46,744 bases of DNA from an uncultured archaeon (GTDB lineage Archaea > Thermoplasmatota > E2 > DHVEG-1). The DNA lies in NCBI GenBank assembly GCA_902384685.1, contig CABMCU010000052.1, positions 1 to 46,744 on the forward strand, written 5' to 3'. The stretch's first letter is position 1; the number at the start of each line of letters is the position of its first letter. The position numbers were made by a program, and so were the translations under genes. Positions 8,449 to 15,141 of this stretch are shown here, piece by piece. The notes beneath the pieces are model-generated. The model saw only the letters and a program-made list of their open reading frames with translations. It ran no database searches and was not told the origin of the DNA.

Positions 8449-8869
8449 ATCCTTCCTGTTCTCTATCTTAAAATAATCACTCACAAGATAAAAAACTTCC
8501 TATAGAAAAGTTGAACATATTATAATCTGCTATTCAACATACCATAGAAATTATCAAATGTGTTAACAAATACGAGTCCGAATCTCCCCCCTTCCGTTTT
8601 ATTAGATCAATAAGGATTAAGTTCCAGAGTAAGAAAGAGATTTGGACTTCAAGTTGAAGTCTCTTCCCCTGCACTTTACCTTTTTAAAGGAGAAAACCAT
8701 AATTTTTGTCTGAAATCATGACCGACCTATCATTTCCTATCCGAGCAAACATCCTATAAAACATACGAGTCCCTGAACGATGCGCCCCAAGGACAAAAAC
8801 AGATTAGACGGAAACGTACTTGAGTTCCAAAATACATTCCTAATCTGGATTGATTTTCTTCTCTTTATT
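8449..8869. other. Intergenic region, 420 bases
   Basis: No gene is supported. It contains the leader and promoter region of the minus-strand C25 lipoprotein (near 8470-8520), the hairpin repeat at 8637-8700, and otherwise unique sequence leading to the end of cysC at 8870. Confidence 0.5.
8637..8700. repeat. Intergenic hairpin repeat, copy 2
   Basis: A 27-base element (8637-8663) centred on the perfect palindrome ACTTCAAgTTGAAGT is followed by ttcccctgcactttac and tttttaaaggagaaaa. The 3' part matches 1995-2037 (ttcccctgcattttac...ttacaggagaaaa) and the hairpin part matches 2075-2101. Probably a dispersed genomic repeat. Confidence 0.55.
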
Positions 8870-9406
8870 TTACCTGGTGAGATACCCAAGTTCTTCTATT
8901 GTTTGTAAAACCTTCTGTACGCTTTCTTCAACAGACTCGATATCGGTATCCAGGATAAGTTCTGGGTGTTCTGGTTCTTCATAGGGATCATCAACACCGG
9001 TGAAATGTTTGATTTTCCCTTCAAGGGCTTTTTTATACATGCCTTTCACATCACGTTGCATGCAAATCTCCACTGGGCATCGCACGTACACTTCAATGAA
9101 TTTTTTTATTTCCTTTCGTGCATTCCTTCGTTCTTTTCTGTATGGCGACACAAAGCTTGCGAGCACGACAACGTTTTTGTTTGTGAGTGTTTTCGCAATA
9201 GACGTGACACGTTTGATATTTTCATCTCGATCTTTCTTTGAGAAACCAAGATCGTGGGTAACATCGTGACGGATGATATCACCGTCGAGTTGTTCAACTG
9301 TGTACTTCTTCTTTTTTAACACGAGGGCAACCTGGTCTGCAATCGTTGTTTTTCCGCAGCAGGGAAGCCCCGTAAACCAGATAGTGAAACCTTGATGGTC
9401 TTTCAT
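8870..9406 (-). CDS. cysC: Adenylylsulfate kinase
   Basis: 178 residues, normal length for CysC. The Walker A loop is GLPCCGKTT (usually GLSGSGKST), followed by LDGDIIRHDVTHDLGFSKKD and RDENIKR, all family hallmarks. It phosphorylates APS to PAPS with ATP. The last gene of cysD-cysN-cysC, five bases after the cysN stop. No PAPS reductase (CysH) or sulfotransferase is visible here, so whether PAPS is reduced or used to sulfate surface molecules is open. Confidence 0.93.
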   Translation of the reverse strand: MKDHQGFTIWFTGLPCCGKTTIADQVALVLKKKKYTVEQLDGDIIRHDVTHDLGFSKKDRDENIKRVTSIAKTLTNKNVVVLASFVSPYRKERRNARKEIKKFIEVYVRCPVEICMQRDVKGMYKKALEGKIKHFTGVDDPYEEPEHPELILDTDIESVEESVQKVLQTIEELGYLTR

Positions 9407-9411
9407 ATCTG

Positions 9412-10716
9412 TTATTCCTTTACTTTTTTCTGTTCAGGAACCTTGGCAGAGGGTTCTCGTATCATCCCGGCGCCAACCGTCTCATTGGTCTTTTCGTCGA
9501 TTAAAATAATACTGCCTGTGGCTCGATGATGCTGGTAACTGTCATAGAATAATGGTTGTGCAGTGCGGATGGTGACTCGTCCGATTTCATTGAGCTCAAG
9601 CTGCGTAACCTTCCGTATCCGATGGAGGGTGTTGATGTCGATTTTATAGTGGAGTTCTTTGACAATCCCTTTTGTTTCTCGGGTGGTATGTCGGATGATG
9701 TACCTGGTTCCCGGTGTTAATGGTTTTGTGTTCATCCAGCAGACCATGCACTCAAGATTATGACTGATGAAGGGGATGTTATGTGGCCGAACAAGCATGT
9801 CTCCTCGGCTGATATCAAGATCCTCCGTCAGTTGCATGACCACGGACATGGGGGGGAATGCTTCTATGATTTCCTCTTGTGATTCTTCAATAGATTTGAT
9901 TGTTGTAGTAAAACCTGAGGGGAGAACCATGACGCTATCTCCTGGTTTGAAGATGCCGCTTGCGATTTTTCCGGCGTATCCTCGGTAATCATGATATTTG
10001 TCGTTTCGTGGTCGGATGACATATTGGACCGGAAATCGGCAATCGACAAGGTTTTCGTCGCTGCCGATATGGACGTTTTCAAGATGGTACAACAGGGTTG
10101 GTCCATGGTACCAGTCCATGTGTGTTGATGGATGTACTACGTTATCGCCGAGTAAGGCGCTAATTGGGATGAACGTGATATCAGGGATTGTGAGTTTTAT
10201 GATGAAATCCTCTATTTCGTTTTTGATGGTGTCGTAGATTTCTTGTTTGTAGCCGACGAGATCCATCTTATTTATGCAGATGACAAAATGGGGGATTTGA
10301 AGCAGGGTGGCAATAAAGATGTGACGATGGGTTTGTTCGGTCACTCCGTTGCGTGCATCAATGAGGATTAACGCGAGGTTGGCAGTGGAAGCCCCGGTGA
10401 CCATGTTTCTTGTATACTGGATGTGCCCGGGGGTGTCTGCGATGATGAATTTTCGAGCAGGTGTTGCGAAGTAGCGGTATGCGACGTCGATGGTGATGCC
10501 TTGTTCTCGTTCTGCTCGTAAGCCATCGGTGAGCAATGCGAGGTTGAGCTCTTCACCGCGTTGTTGACTGAGTCGCTCGATGTTTTGTATCTGATCCTCA
10601 AAGAGGGTCTTGCTGTCGTAGAGAAGCCGGCCGATGAGGGTGCTTTTTCCATCATCGACGCTCCCTGCGGTGGTGAATCGAAGCATCTCCATATTTAGAT
10701 AGCTTTTTTCATCCAT
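9412..10716 (-). CDS. cysN: Sulfate adenylyltransferase, GTPase subunit
   Basis: 434 residues from the ATG at 10716 (MDEKSYLNMEMLRFTTAGSV), whose first base is the last base of the cysD stop (TAATG), so the two are translationally coupled. An upstream in-frame extension overlaps cysD and is not credible. EF-Tu-like GTPase: VDDGKST (G1), DTPGH (G3), NKMD (G4), then two beta-barrel domains. It drives ATP-sulfurylase activity of CysD by GTP hydrolysis. Confidence 0.93.
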   Translation of the reverse strand: MDEKSYLNMEMLRFTTAGSVDDGKSTLIGRLLYDSKTLFEDQIQNIERLSQQRGEELNLALLTDGLRAEREQGITIDVAYRYFATPARKFIIADTPGHIQYTRNMVTGASTANLALILIDARNGVTEQTHRHIFIATLLQIPHFVICINKMDLVGYKQEIYDTIKNEIEDFIIKLTIPDITFIPISALLGDNVVHPSTHMDWYHGPTLLYHLENVHIGSDENLVDCRFPVQYVIRPRNDKYHDYRGYAGKIASGIFKPGDSVMVLPSGFTTTIKSIEESQEEIIEAFPPMSVVMQLTEDLDISRGDMLVRPHNIPFISHNLECMVCWMNTKPLTPGTRYIIRHTTRETKGIVKELHYKIDINTLHRIRKVTQLELNEIGRVTIRTAQPLFYDSYQHHRATGSIILIDEKTNETVGAGMIREPSAKVPEQKKVKE

Positions 10717-11627
10717 TAGAAGTATCCCTCCTTTTTTCGATCTTCCATTGCATTTTCTGATCGTCGATCGTCTGCTCTGCTTCCTCGTTCTGAGACGCGG
10801 TACGCTGCGACTTCTTGGACGATTTCTTCGACGGTCCGTGCAGCGGAGTGTATCCCTCCCGTACACGTCATGTCTCCGACCGTGCGGAATCGGACAAGCA
10901 TGGGTCGTACTGTTTTCTTTTCTGCTTCATCAAGATTGAGATACTGTGAGTAGGCGTAGATTACGCCATCTCGTACGACGCAGTCTCGCTGATGTGAGAA
11001 ATAAATCGAGGGGATCTGAATGCGTTCTTTGAGAATGTACTGCCAGATATCAAGTTCCGTCCAGTTACTCAAGGGGAAGATCCGGAAATGCTCCCCGTGG
11101 TGTTTTCGCCCATTGTAGAGATCCCAGAGTTCTGGGCGTTGATTTTTCGGGTCCCATTGTCCAAAATCATTTCGATGGGAGAAAAACCGTTCTTTCGCAC
11201 GGGATTTTTCTTCGTCTCGTCGTCCGCCTCCGATCGCAGCGTCGAATTTATGCTCATGGATGGCATCCAGCAGCGTGGTTGATTGCAGGTAGTTCCTGCT
11301 TGCGTATTTTCCTTTTTCTTCTTTTACTCGTCCTTTATCAATTGATTCTTGGACGGAGCCAATGAGTAATCGAACATCAAGATATTTTATGAAGGCGTCT
11401 CTAAATTGTAGTACTTCAGGGAAGTTATGCCCGGTGTCAATATGCAGTAAGGGATAGGGGATTTTCGCGGGGGCGAACGCTTTTTTGGAGAGATGCCCCA
11501 GTACGATAGAGTCTTTTCCCCCTGAAAAGAGTAGTACGGGTCGTTCGAATTGTGCTGCGACCTCGCGGATGACAAAAACTGATTCTGCTTCGAGTTTCTG
11601 CAGATGGTTCAGGTAATATCGCGTCAT
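10716..11627 (-). CDS. cysD: Sulfate adenylyltransferase, catalytic subunit
   Basis: 303 residues if started at the ATG at 11627 (MTRYYLNHLQKLEAESVFVI), which matches the ~302-residue family and its usual N-terminus; a TTG at 11687 would add 20 unusual residues. PP-loop SGGKDSIVLGHL, then HIDTGHNFPE and IGGGRRDEEKSRAKERFFS are typical of CysD. It makes APS from sulfate and ATP together with CysN. The whole cys operon is richer in G+C than the flanks, consistent with acquisition by transfer (inference). CysDN is uncommon in archaea. Confidence 0.92.
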   Translation of the reverse strand: MTRYYLNHLQKLEAESVFVIREVAAQFERPVLLFSGGKDSIVLGHLSKKAFAPAKIPYPLLHIDTGHNFPEVLQFRDAFIKYLDVRLLIGSVQESIDKGRVKEEKGKYASRNYLQSTTLLDAIHEHKFDAAIGGGRRDEEKSRAKERFFSHRNDFGQWDPKNQRPELWDLYNGRKHHGEHFRIFPLSNWTELDIWQYILKERIQIPSIYFSHQRDCVVRDGVIYAYSQYLNLDEAEKKTVRPMLVRFRTVGDMTCTGGIHSAARTVEEIVQEVAAYRVSERGSRADDRRSENAMEDRKKEGYF

Positions 11628-11711
11628 AGGTGAAGTATCTTTATCTAACGAACCTTCAAAAACCTTCCCGAACCATGAATTACGCAAAATTCTTTTTTTC
11701 TTTTGTCATTT

Positions 11712-11806
11712 ACTCATACAAAAAACCCTGTGTTTTAAAGGATATGTTTTTAAAGAATTATTTGGGATGAATTTGGGAATGAATTGGAAAAAATGTTTAT
11801 AAATAA
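11712..11806 (+). promoter_or_regulatory. Degenerate promoter element before 11832
   Basis: Reads actcatacaaaaaaccctg, then tgttttaaaggatatgtttt: the upstream ACAAAAAAC and the TAAGGATATGTTTTT parts of the common element with the GTCAATGCTTCTG core missing. Bases 11750-11806 (aaagaattatttgggatgaa and onward) are almost identical to 12626-12680. A TATA-like tgtttataaat lies at about 11794-11804. Confidence 0.5.
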
Positions 11807-11831
11807 ACTATAGAATAAAGCATTTGATAAT

Positions 11832-12050
11832 ATGATGGAAGATTGGAAATTACAAGTAATATTTAAAAAATTATCAGAAAAGATGCTTCCTGATGGTTGG
11901 GTATATTGTATTAAAGGGCAACATTTTGTGAAAAAAGAAGATGCAGTGATAGGTGATTTCTACAACCCTATTGAAGGACAAAAGGAGACATGTTATTTTT
12001 GTTATGGGCATTATGATCAAGTGGATTCTATATTTGATTATAGAGGCTGA
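11832..12050 (+). CDS. Small unknown protein with CYFCYGH motif
   Basis: 72 residues, no signal peptide. Cys26, and a CYFC pair near residue 54, could bind metal; the end (HYDQVDSIFDYRG) is not recognised. TATA at about 11795 predicts a start of transcription within some 12 bases of the ATG, so it may be nearly leaderless. First gene of the island that carries the shared promoter elements. Length, codon pattern and promoter support a real gene; function unknown. Confidence 0.55.
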   Translation: MMEDWKLQVIFKKLSEKMLPDGWVYCIKGQHFVKKEDAVIGDFYNPIEGQKETCYFCYGHYDQVDSIFDYRG

Positions 12051-12079
12051 GGAAAGATAGGTTCATTTCTCTCTTTTCA

Positions 12080-12110
12080 GATTTTTATCGTTTCCAAACA
12101 TTTAAACGAT
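12080..12110 (+). promoter_or_regulatory. Class II promoter half (tttttatcgtttccaaacattta)
   Basis: The tttttatc...tttccaaacatttaaa box found in the longer-spaced class of promoters (13969, 17189, 19802, 24409, 28625) but without the GTGTCAATGC core upstream. The TATA-like atttaaa is followed by a ~50-base leader ending in gaggagga ahead of 12161. Confidence 0.5.
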
Positions 12111-12160
12111 GCTATGGGATAACAATTATCAACTGTTTTTTACAGAGGAGGACTAAGAAC

Positions 12161-12568
12161 ATGAAAAAAATAGCAATATTTGTAGTCTATATAATGCTGG
12201 CGACCTCGTTTATGGGTATTTTCTCAATTGAATGCATTGCTCAATCCCCTCCTCAAGCACAGAATGATATTACTGCACCTGTAATTACAACTGTGACTGG
12301 ATTATTTTACAACGTTCAGCAATCAACGTTTACGGTTTCATTCTACGCGATTCGCATCCGCTATTGGACTACCGGTCCCTTTAGACATGAAAACGGAATC
12401 ATCAATCTCAAAAGTTGTACAGGTGGCATGATCATTGGACCGATTAAAATGACATGGATAGGCCCCCTCCATAATTTTGCGTATGGGACCTTCACATTCC
12501 TTGGAGACATCTATTACAACAGGAATGGTTTTAGGCAAGGATTCACTAATACATCCCCAACTATGTAA
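12161..12568 (+). CDS. Small secreted protein, unknown
   Basis: 135 residues. Residues 1-27 are a clear signal peptide (charged KK, hydrophobic core IFVVYIMLATSFMGIF, cleavage probably after CIAQ). The mature part is beta-rich with two Cys at most and is not recognised. A good ribosome binding site (gaggagga) lies upstream. It resembles in size and style the secreted proteins at 16706 and 28707, with which it shares the leader type but no clear sequence similarity. Confidence 0.65.
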   Translation: MKKIAIFVVYIMLATSFMGIFSIECIAQSPPQAQNDITAPVITTVTGLFYNVQQSTFTVSFYAIRIRYWTTGPFRHENGIINLKSCTGGMIIGPIKMTWIGPLHNFAYGTFTFLGDIYYNRNGFRQGFTNTSPTM

Positions 12569-12584
12569 ACTACGACACTTAGAG

Positions 12585-12681
12585 ATTAAAAACGTGTCAA
12601 TGCTTCTGTTTCTAAAGATAGGCTTTTAAAGAATTACTTGGGATGAATTTGGGAATGAATTGGCAAAAACATTTATTAACA
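12585..12681 (+). promoter_or_regulatory. Shared promoter element upstream of an inverted repeat
   Basis: gattaaaaacgtgtcaatgc and then ttctgtttctaaagataggc match the consensus. The downstream part repeats 11750-11806. Instead of an open reading frame, a long inverted repeat (12705-12785) follows, so the promoter may drive a non-coding RNA. Confidence 0.6.
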
Positions 12682-12704
12682 ATCGTTAAGTATAATATAT
12701 TGTT

Positions 12705-12785
12705 AGGGAAAATAGGAAGTGTAAGGTCTTTCATTTTCTTTCCTCCAAATCTTTCTCATATGCCTCCGCACTTCCTATTTCCCTT
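12705..12785 (+). ncRNA. Candidate structured RNA (long stem-loop)
   Basis: Arms agggaaaataggaagtg (12705-12721) and cacttcctatttccct (12769-12785) are complementary except for one bulged base, enclosing a ~47-base pyrimidine-rich loop. The shared promoter element and a TATA-like tataatatat (12691-12700) lie directly upstream. No frame is open through it. It could also be a small inverted-repeat mobile element or the terminator of an unknown transcript. Confidence 0.35.
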
Positions 12786-12855
12786 CACCTCTTCTTGATT
12801 TTAATATGTAGCAAGTAGATGTGTTCTTTTACGTGCATTTGGACATAAACTCAAT

Positions 12856-12966
12856 TTAAAACAAATCTATTCTTTTCTCTATACTTTCGACAAGATTCTG
12901 ACAAGTCAAACAAAAATTAGTTTGATTTTGTGGTTCTAATTTTGCTCCACAGATTTTGCACAGCAT
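12856..12966 (-). CDS. 36-residue zinc-ribbon mini-protein
   Basis: Starts MLCKICGAKLEPQNQTNF and ends CLTCQNLVESIEKRIDLF. CxxCG and CxxC spaced by 13 residues make a classical zinc ribbon. It has an ATG start, no strong ribosome binding site, and runs against the neighbouring rightward genes. Too short for statistical support, but the paired CxxC spacing is unlikely by chance. Confidence 0.5.
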   Translation of the reverse strand: MLCKICGAKLEPQNQTNFCLTCQNLVESIEKRIDLF

Positions 12967-13088
12967 GACTTTAGAATCAATCAACTATCTAATTAAGATA
13001 CCTCTCTTATTCGAAGTTCACAAGCACTCTGATACTTTCATCGATCCTCTGATGTTTTTTTATTAGTATCGTCTGTGTTGCCCGTTTC

Positions 13089-13220
13089 ATGAGCTTGACG
13101 AGACACTGTACTGGCTGCGGATGCAATCTTGATAGGAATTACTTTCTCAATAAAGATGGCACGGTTAGTGAACTGTGCAAATATTATCGGCCACAAAAAT
13201 CAACTAAAAAACCATACTAA
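13089..13220 (+). CDS. 43-residue Cys-rich mini-protein
   Basis: Starts MSLTRHCTGCGCNLDRNYFL and continues NKDGTVSELCKYYRPQK. The pattern CxxCxxxLxxxYF...KDGxxxxLCKYY strongly recalls the small zinc module often found before HNH nuclease domains (CxKCGxxKPLxxFxxxxxxxDGxxxxCKxC), except that the last Cys is Tyr. No nuclease follows. The stop at 13218 overlaps the next promoter region. Possibly a stand-alone zinc protein. Confidence 0.5.
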   Translation: MSLTRHCTGCGCNLDRNYFLNKDGTVSELCKYYRPQKSTKKPY

Positions 13221-13290
13221 TGCTTGATCTGTAAAGAGAGGTTTTATAAAACGATTAATGTTTATCGAATTGTTAGTGAGGGGTGAAGGA

Positions 13291-13386
13291 ATGTCGACTT
13301 TTGGAGAACGTGTCAAACAGGCATGGAAAAATATCGATGCGATAAAGCAAAAAGATGATGATAAAAGCAAACAAGAGAAAATATGA
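13291..13386 (+). CDS. 31-residue charged mini-protein
   Basis: Reads MSTFGERVKQAWKNIDAIKQ and ends KDDDKSKQEKI. The ribosome binding site ggtgaagg is well placed and a TATA-like ttttataaaac lies at about 13242, 49 bases upstream. The shared promoter element follows its stop by two bases. An amphipathic helix with a charged tail; function unknown. Confidence 0.45.
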   Translation: MSTFGERVKQAWKNIDAIKQKDDDKSKQEKI

Positions 13387-13387
13387 G

Positions 13388-13410
13388 TTAAAACCGTGTC
13401 AATGCTTCTG
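13388..13410 (+). promoter_or_regulatory. Shared promoter element before 13482
   Basis: The core ttaaaaccgtgtcaatgc plus ttctg is perfect. The TATA-like atttatatatta lies at 13436-13447, giving the longer spacing class. The ACAAAAAAC half is absent. Confidence 0.65.
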
Positions 13411-13481
13411 ATTTTTTTCTTTTGATCCAATAAAATTTATATATTACAGATGTTTATAAATAATTGGAAGAGGTGCATCGA

Positions 13482-13697
13482 TTGGGGAATGAAGAGGAAC
13501 AAGAACAGAGAAAAAGATGGTGGTATAACCTGAGGCGAGAAGCGGGAAAAAAAATGCTCGATGAGATGAAGCACCGATTTCTTAAAATGTTTGAATTAGT
13601 CGAAACAGAGGAGGAAATAACAGAGGAACGCAACGATGTCTATATCTATAAAACACTTCGATACCCGCCAAAATCAACGCCACCATCGGTAAATTAA
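13482..13697 (+). CDS. Small charged helical protein
   Basis: 71 residues from the TTG at 13482, chosen because gaagaggtg ends six bases upstream and the TATA box at ~13440 predicts transcription from about 13465; an in-frame TTG at 13464 would lie at the transcript start. Rich in Glu, Lys and Arg (NEEEQEQRKRWWYNLRREAG), probably one long helix, no Cys and no signal peptide. Family not recognised. Confidence 0.5.
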   Translation: MGNEEEQEQRKRWWYNLRREAGKKMLDEMKHRFLKMFELVETEEEITEERNDVYIYKTLRYPPKSTPPSVN

Positions 13698-13731
13698 CTA
13701 AAAGAACATTGCTGCCTCTTTTTATCATTTT

Positions 13732-13799
13732 GATTCGCACAAAAAATCAGAATCTTAAAATCATGTTACTGTTTTTGTTTCTAAGGATATATTTTTATA
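13732..13799 (+). promoter_or_regulatory. Degenerate promoter element before 13823
   Basis: gattcgcacaaaaaatcag, then a weakened core (cttaaaatcatgttactg) and gtttctaaggatatattttt-ata. The TATA box ends 24 bases before the ATG of the 37-residue gene, so that messenger would be nearly leaderless. Confidence 0.55.
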
Positions 13800-13822
13800 A
13801 TAGTACTGTCTGAGATATTATC

Positions 13823-13936
13823 ATGGAAATGGTAACGCTTCCAGAGTTAGAGGAAACACTTGAATCTTGGAAAAAGAAGAAAAAACAAAAACGGAAAAAG
13901 AAAGAACAGGAAGAAAAAGAAGAAGATGAACATTAA
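13823..13936 (+). CDS. 37-residue Lys/Glu-rich mini-protein
   Basis: MEMVTLPELEETLESWKKKK, then about 17 residues almost entirely Lys, Gln and Glu. ATG follows the TATA box by 24 bases. The stop TAA overlaps the first bases of the next promoter element. The low complexity calls for caution, but the promoter position supports expression. Confidence 0.4.
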   Translation: MEMVTLPELEETLESWKKKKKQKRKKKEQEEKEEDEH

Positions 13937-13988
13937 AACCGTGGTAATGTTTCTGTAAAGTATTTTTATCTTCTCCAAACATTTAAAT
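13933..13988 (+). promoter_or_regulatory. Shared promoter element (class II) before 14044
   Basis: ttaaaaccgtggtaatgttt-ctg, followed by tatttttatcttctccaaac and TATA-like atttaaat. This is the longer spacing class, with a ~50-base leader ending in gggagga before the ATG. Confidence 0.65.
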
Positions 13989-14043
13989 CAATAAAGGAGA
14001 TATTAATTCTTATCCTGTTTCGTCAAGGGAGGAATAAAGAACT

Positions 14044-14997
14044 ATGAAAAGCAAAACCATAGGAATTTTAGTATGTGGATTGCTAATCGCCACTTGTATT
14101 TTACCAGTCTGTGGTGTTGAAAGTGTTGATAATAAAATAAATGATAGTAGTTTAACTTTAAAACAAATTCATAAAGATACTATTTCTACTGATGGAACAG
14201 AATATTGGGCATTGCTTGTTGCTGTTGGTGTTTATCTGAATCATCCTGAGATGGATAGACCTAGCATGTTAGTTGAAGTAGAGGATTTATATAATTCCCT
14301 TCTTTCATCTGAAAATTGGGAATCAAGTCATATCCAAAAAATTACCGGTGAAAATGCAAATAATGCGAATATTATAAGTGGTTTACGATGGCTTGCAAAA
14401 ATGGATGACGGTGATGATATAGCCCTTGTGTATATCACTACGCATGGAGGATTTCTACCAATAGATATTCCACCTCGTGATGAGGCTGATGGAAAAGATG
14501 AGTTGCTTGTTCCTTATGAAGGATTTGATGATTCGACGAAAGATATTTGGGATGATGAACTGATTTTTTTATTAAATTTGTTGGAATCAAAAGGAGTCTG
14601 TGTTATAATTGATAGCTGTTATAGTGGTGGGTTCAATGACCGGTCTTTTATTAAAGGAATAGACAAACCAATTGGACGTGTTGTTACTAAGGTTAAACAC
14701 CTTGTTGATCGATATTATTATGCGTTGTGGATGGAAGATTTTTCAAAGGATGTCTCTGGGAATAGTCGAGTGGTTCTTATGTCATGCGGAGAGGAGGAAT
14801 TATCATATGGGTCTTATTTTTCTGGATATATAGCTGATGGATTGCGGGGAAATGCGGATTCAAATAAAGATAAGGTTTGCTCTGCTGAGGAGGTTTTTAA
14901 TTATGCAAGACCACGTGTTGAGCAATTAGGGATGCAGCATCCCACAATTCTTGATCTGTATGCTGGTGACCTTCCATTAACAGGTGAAATCACCTAA
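14044..14997 (+). CDS. Secreted caspase-like (C14) peptidase
   Basis: 317 residues. Signal peptide residues 1-24 (SKTIGILVCGLLIATCILPV). The caspase fold spans about 53-290: WALLVAVGVYL strand, catalytic His134 in VYITTHGG and Cys192 in IIDSCYSGG, the signature His-Gly and Asp-x-Cys motifs of clan CD. Probably cleaves extracellular protein after Arg/Lys or Asp; specificity cannot be read. No anchor at the C-terminus, so freely secreted or loosely held. Strong ribosome binding site and class II promoter element upstream. Confidence 0.85.
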   Translation: MKSKTIGILVCGLLIATCILPVCGVESVDNKINDSSLTLKQIHKDTISTDGTEYWALLVAVGVYLNHPEMDRPSMLVEVEDLYNSLLSSENWESSHIQKITGENANNANIISGLRWLAKMDDGDDIALVYITTHGGFLPIDIPPRDEADGKDELLVPYEGFDDSTKDIWDDELIFLLNLLESKGVCVIIDSCYSGGFNDRSFIKGIDKPIGRVVTKVKHLVDRYYYALWMEDFSKDVSGNSRVVLMSCGEEELSYGSYFSGYIADGLRGNADSNKDKVCSAEEVFNYARPRVEQLGMQHPTILDLYAGDLPLTGEIT

Positions 14998-15045
14998 GTC
15001 CTATTTAATAAAATGGAGAAAGAGTCAGAAAATTAGGATTAAAAC

Positions 15046-15096
15046 CATTCGTTAAAACCGTGTCAATGCTTCTGTTTCTAAGGATATGTTTTTATA
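15046..15096 (+). promoter_or_regulatory. Shared promoter element (class I) before 15142
   Basis: Near-consensus copy: cattcgttaaaaccgtgtca, atgcttctgtttctaaggat, atgtttttata. The TATA box (tttttata) ends at 15096. The ribosome binding site ggagg follows 29-33 bases later. Confidence 0.75.
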
Positions 15097-15141
15097 GGAA
15101 AGAATTGATATTAAATAAATCGAAGTGGAGGCAACTAACTT

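Noticed and set aside
10717-10866. N-terminal extension of CysN
   Set aside because: It would overlap cysD by 150 bases and is Arg-rich with no family similarity; the ATG at 10716 coupled to the cysD stop fits the family.
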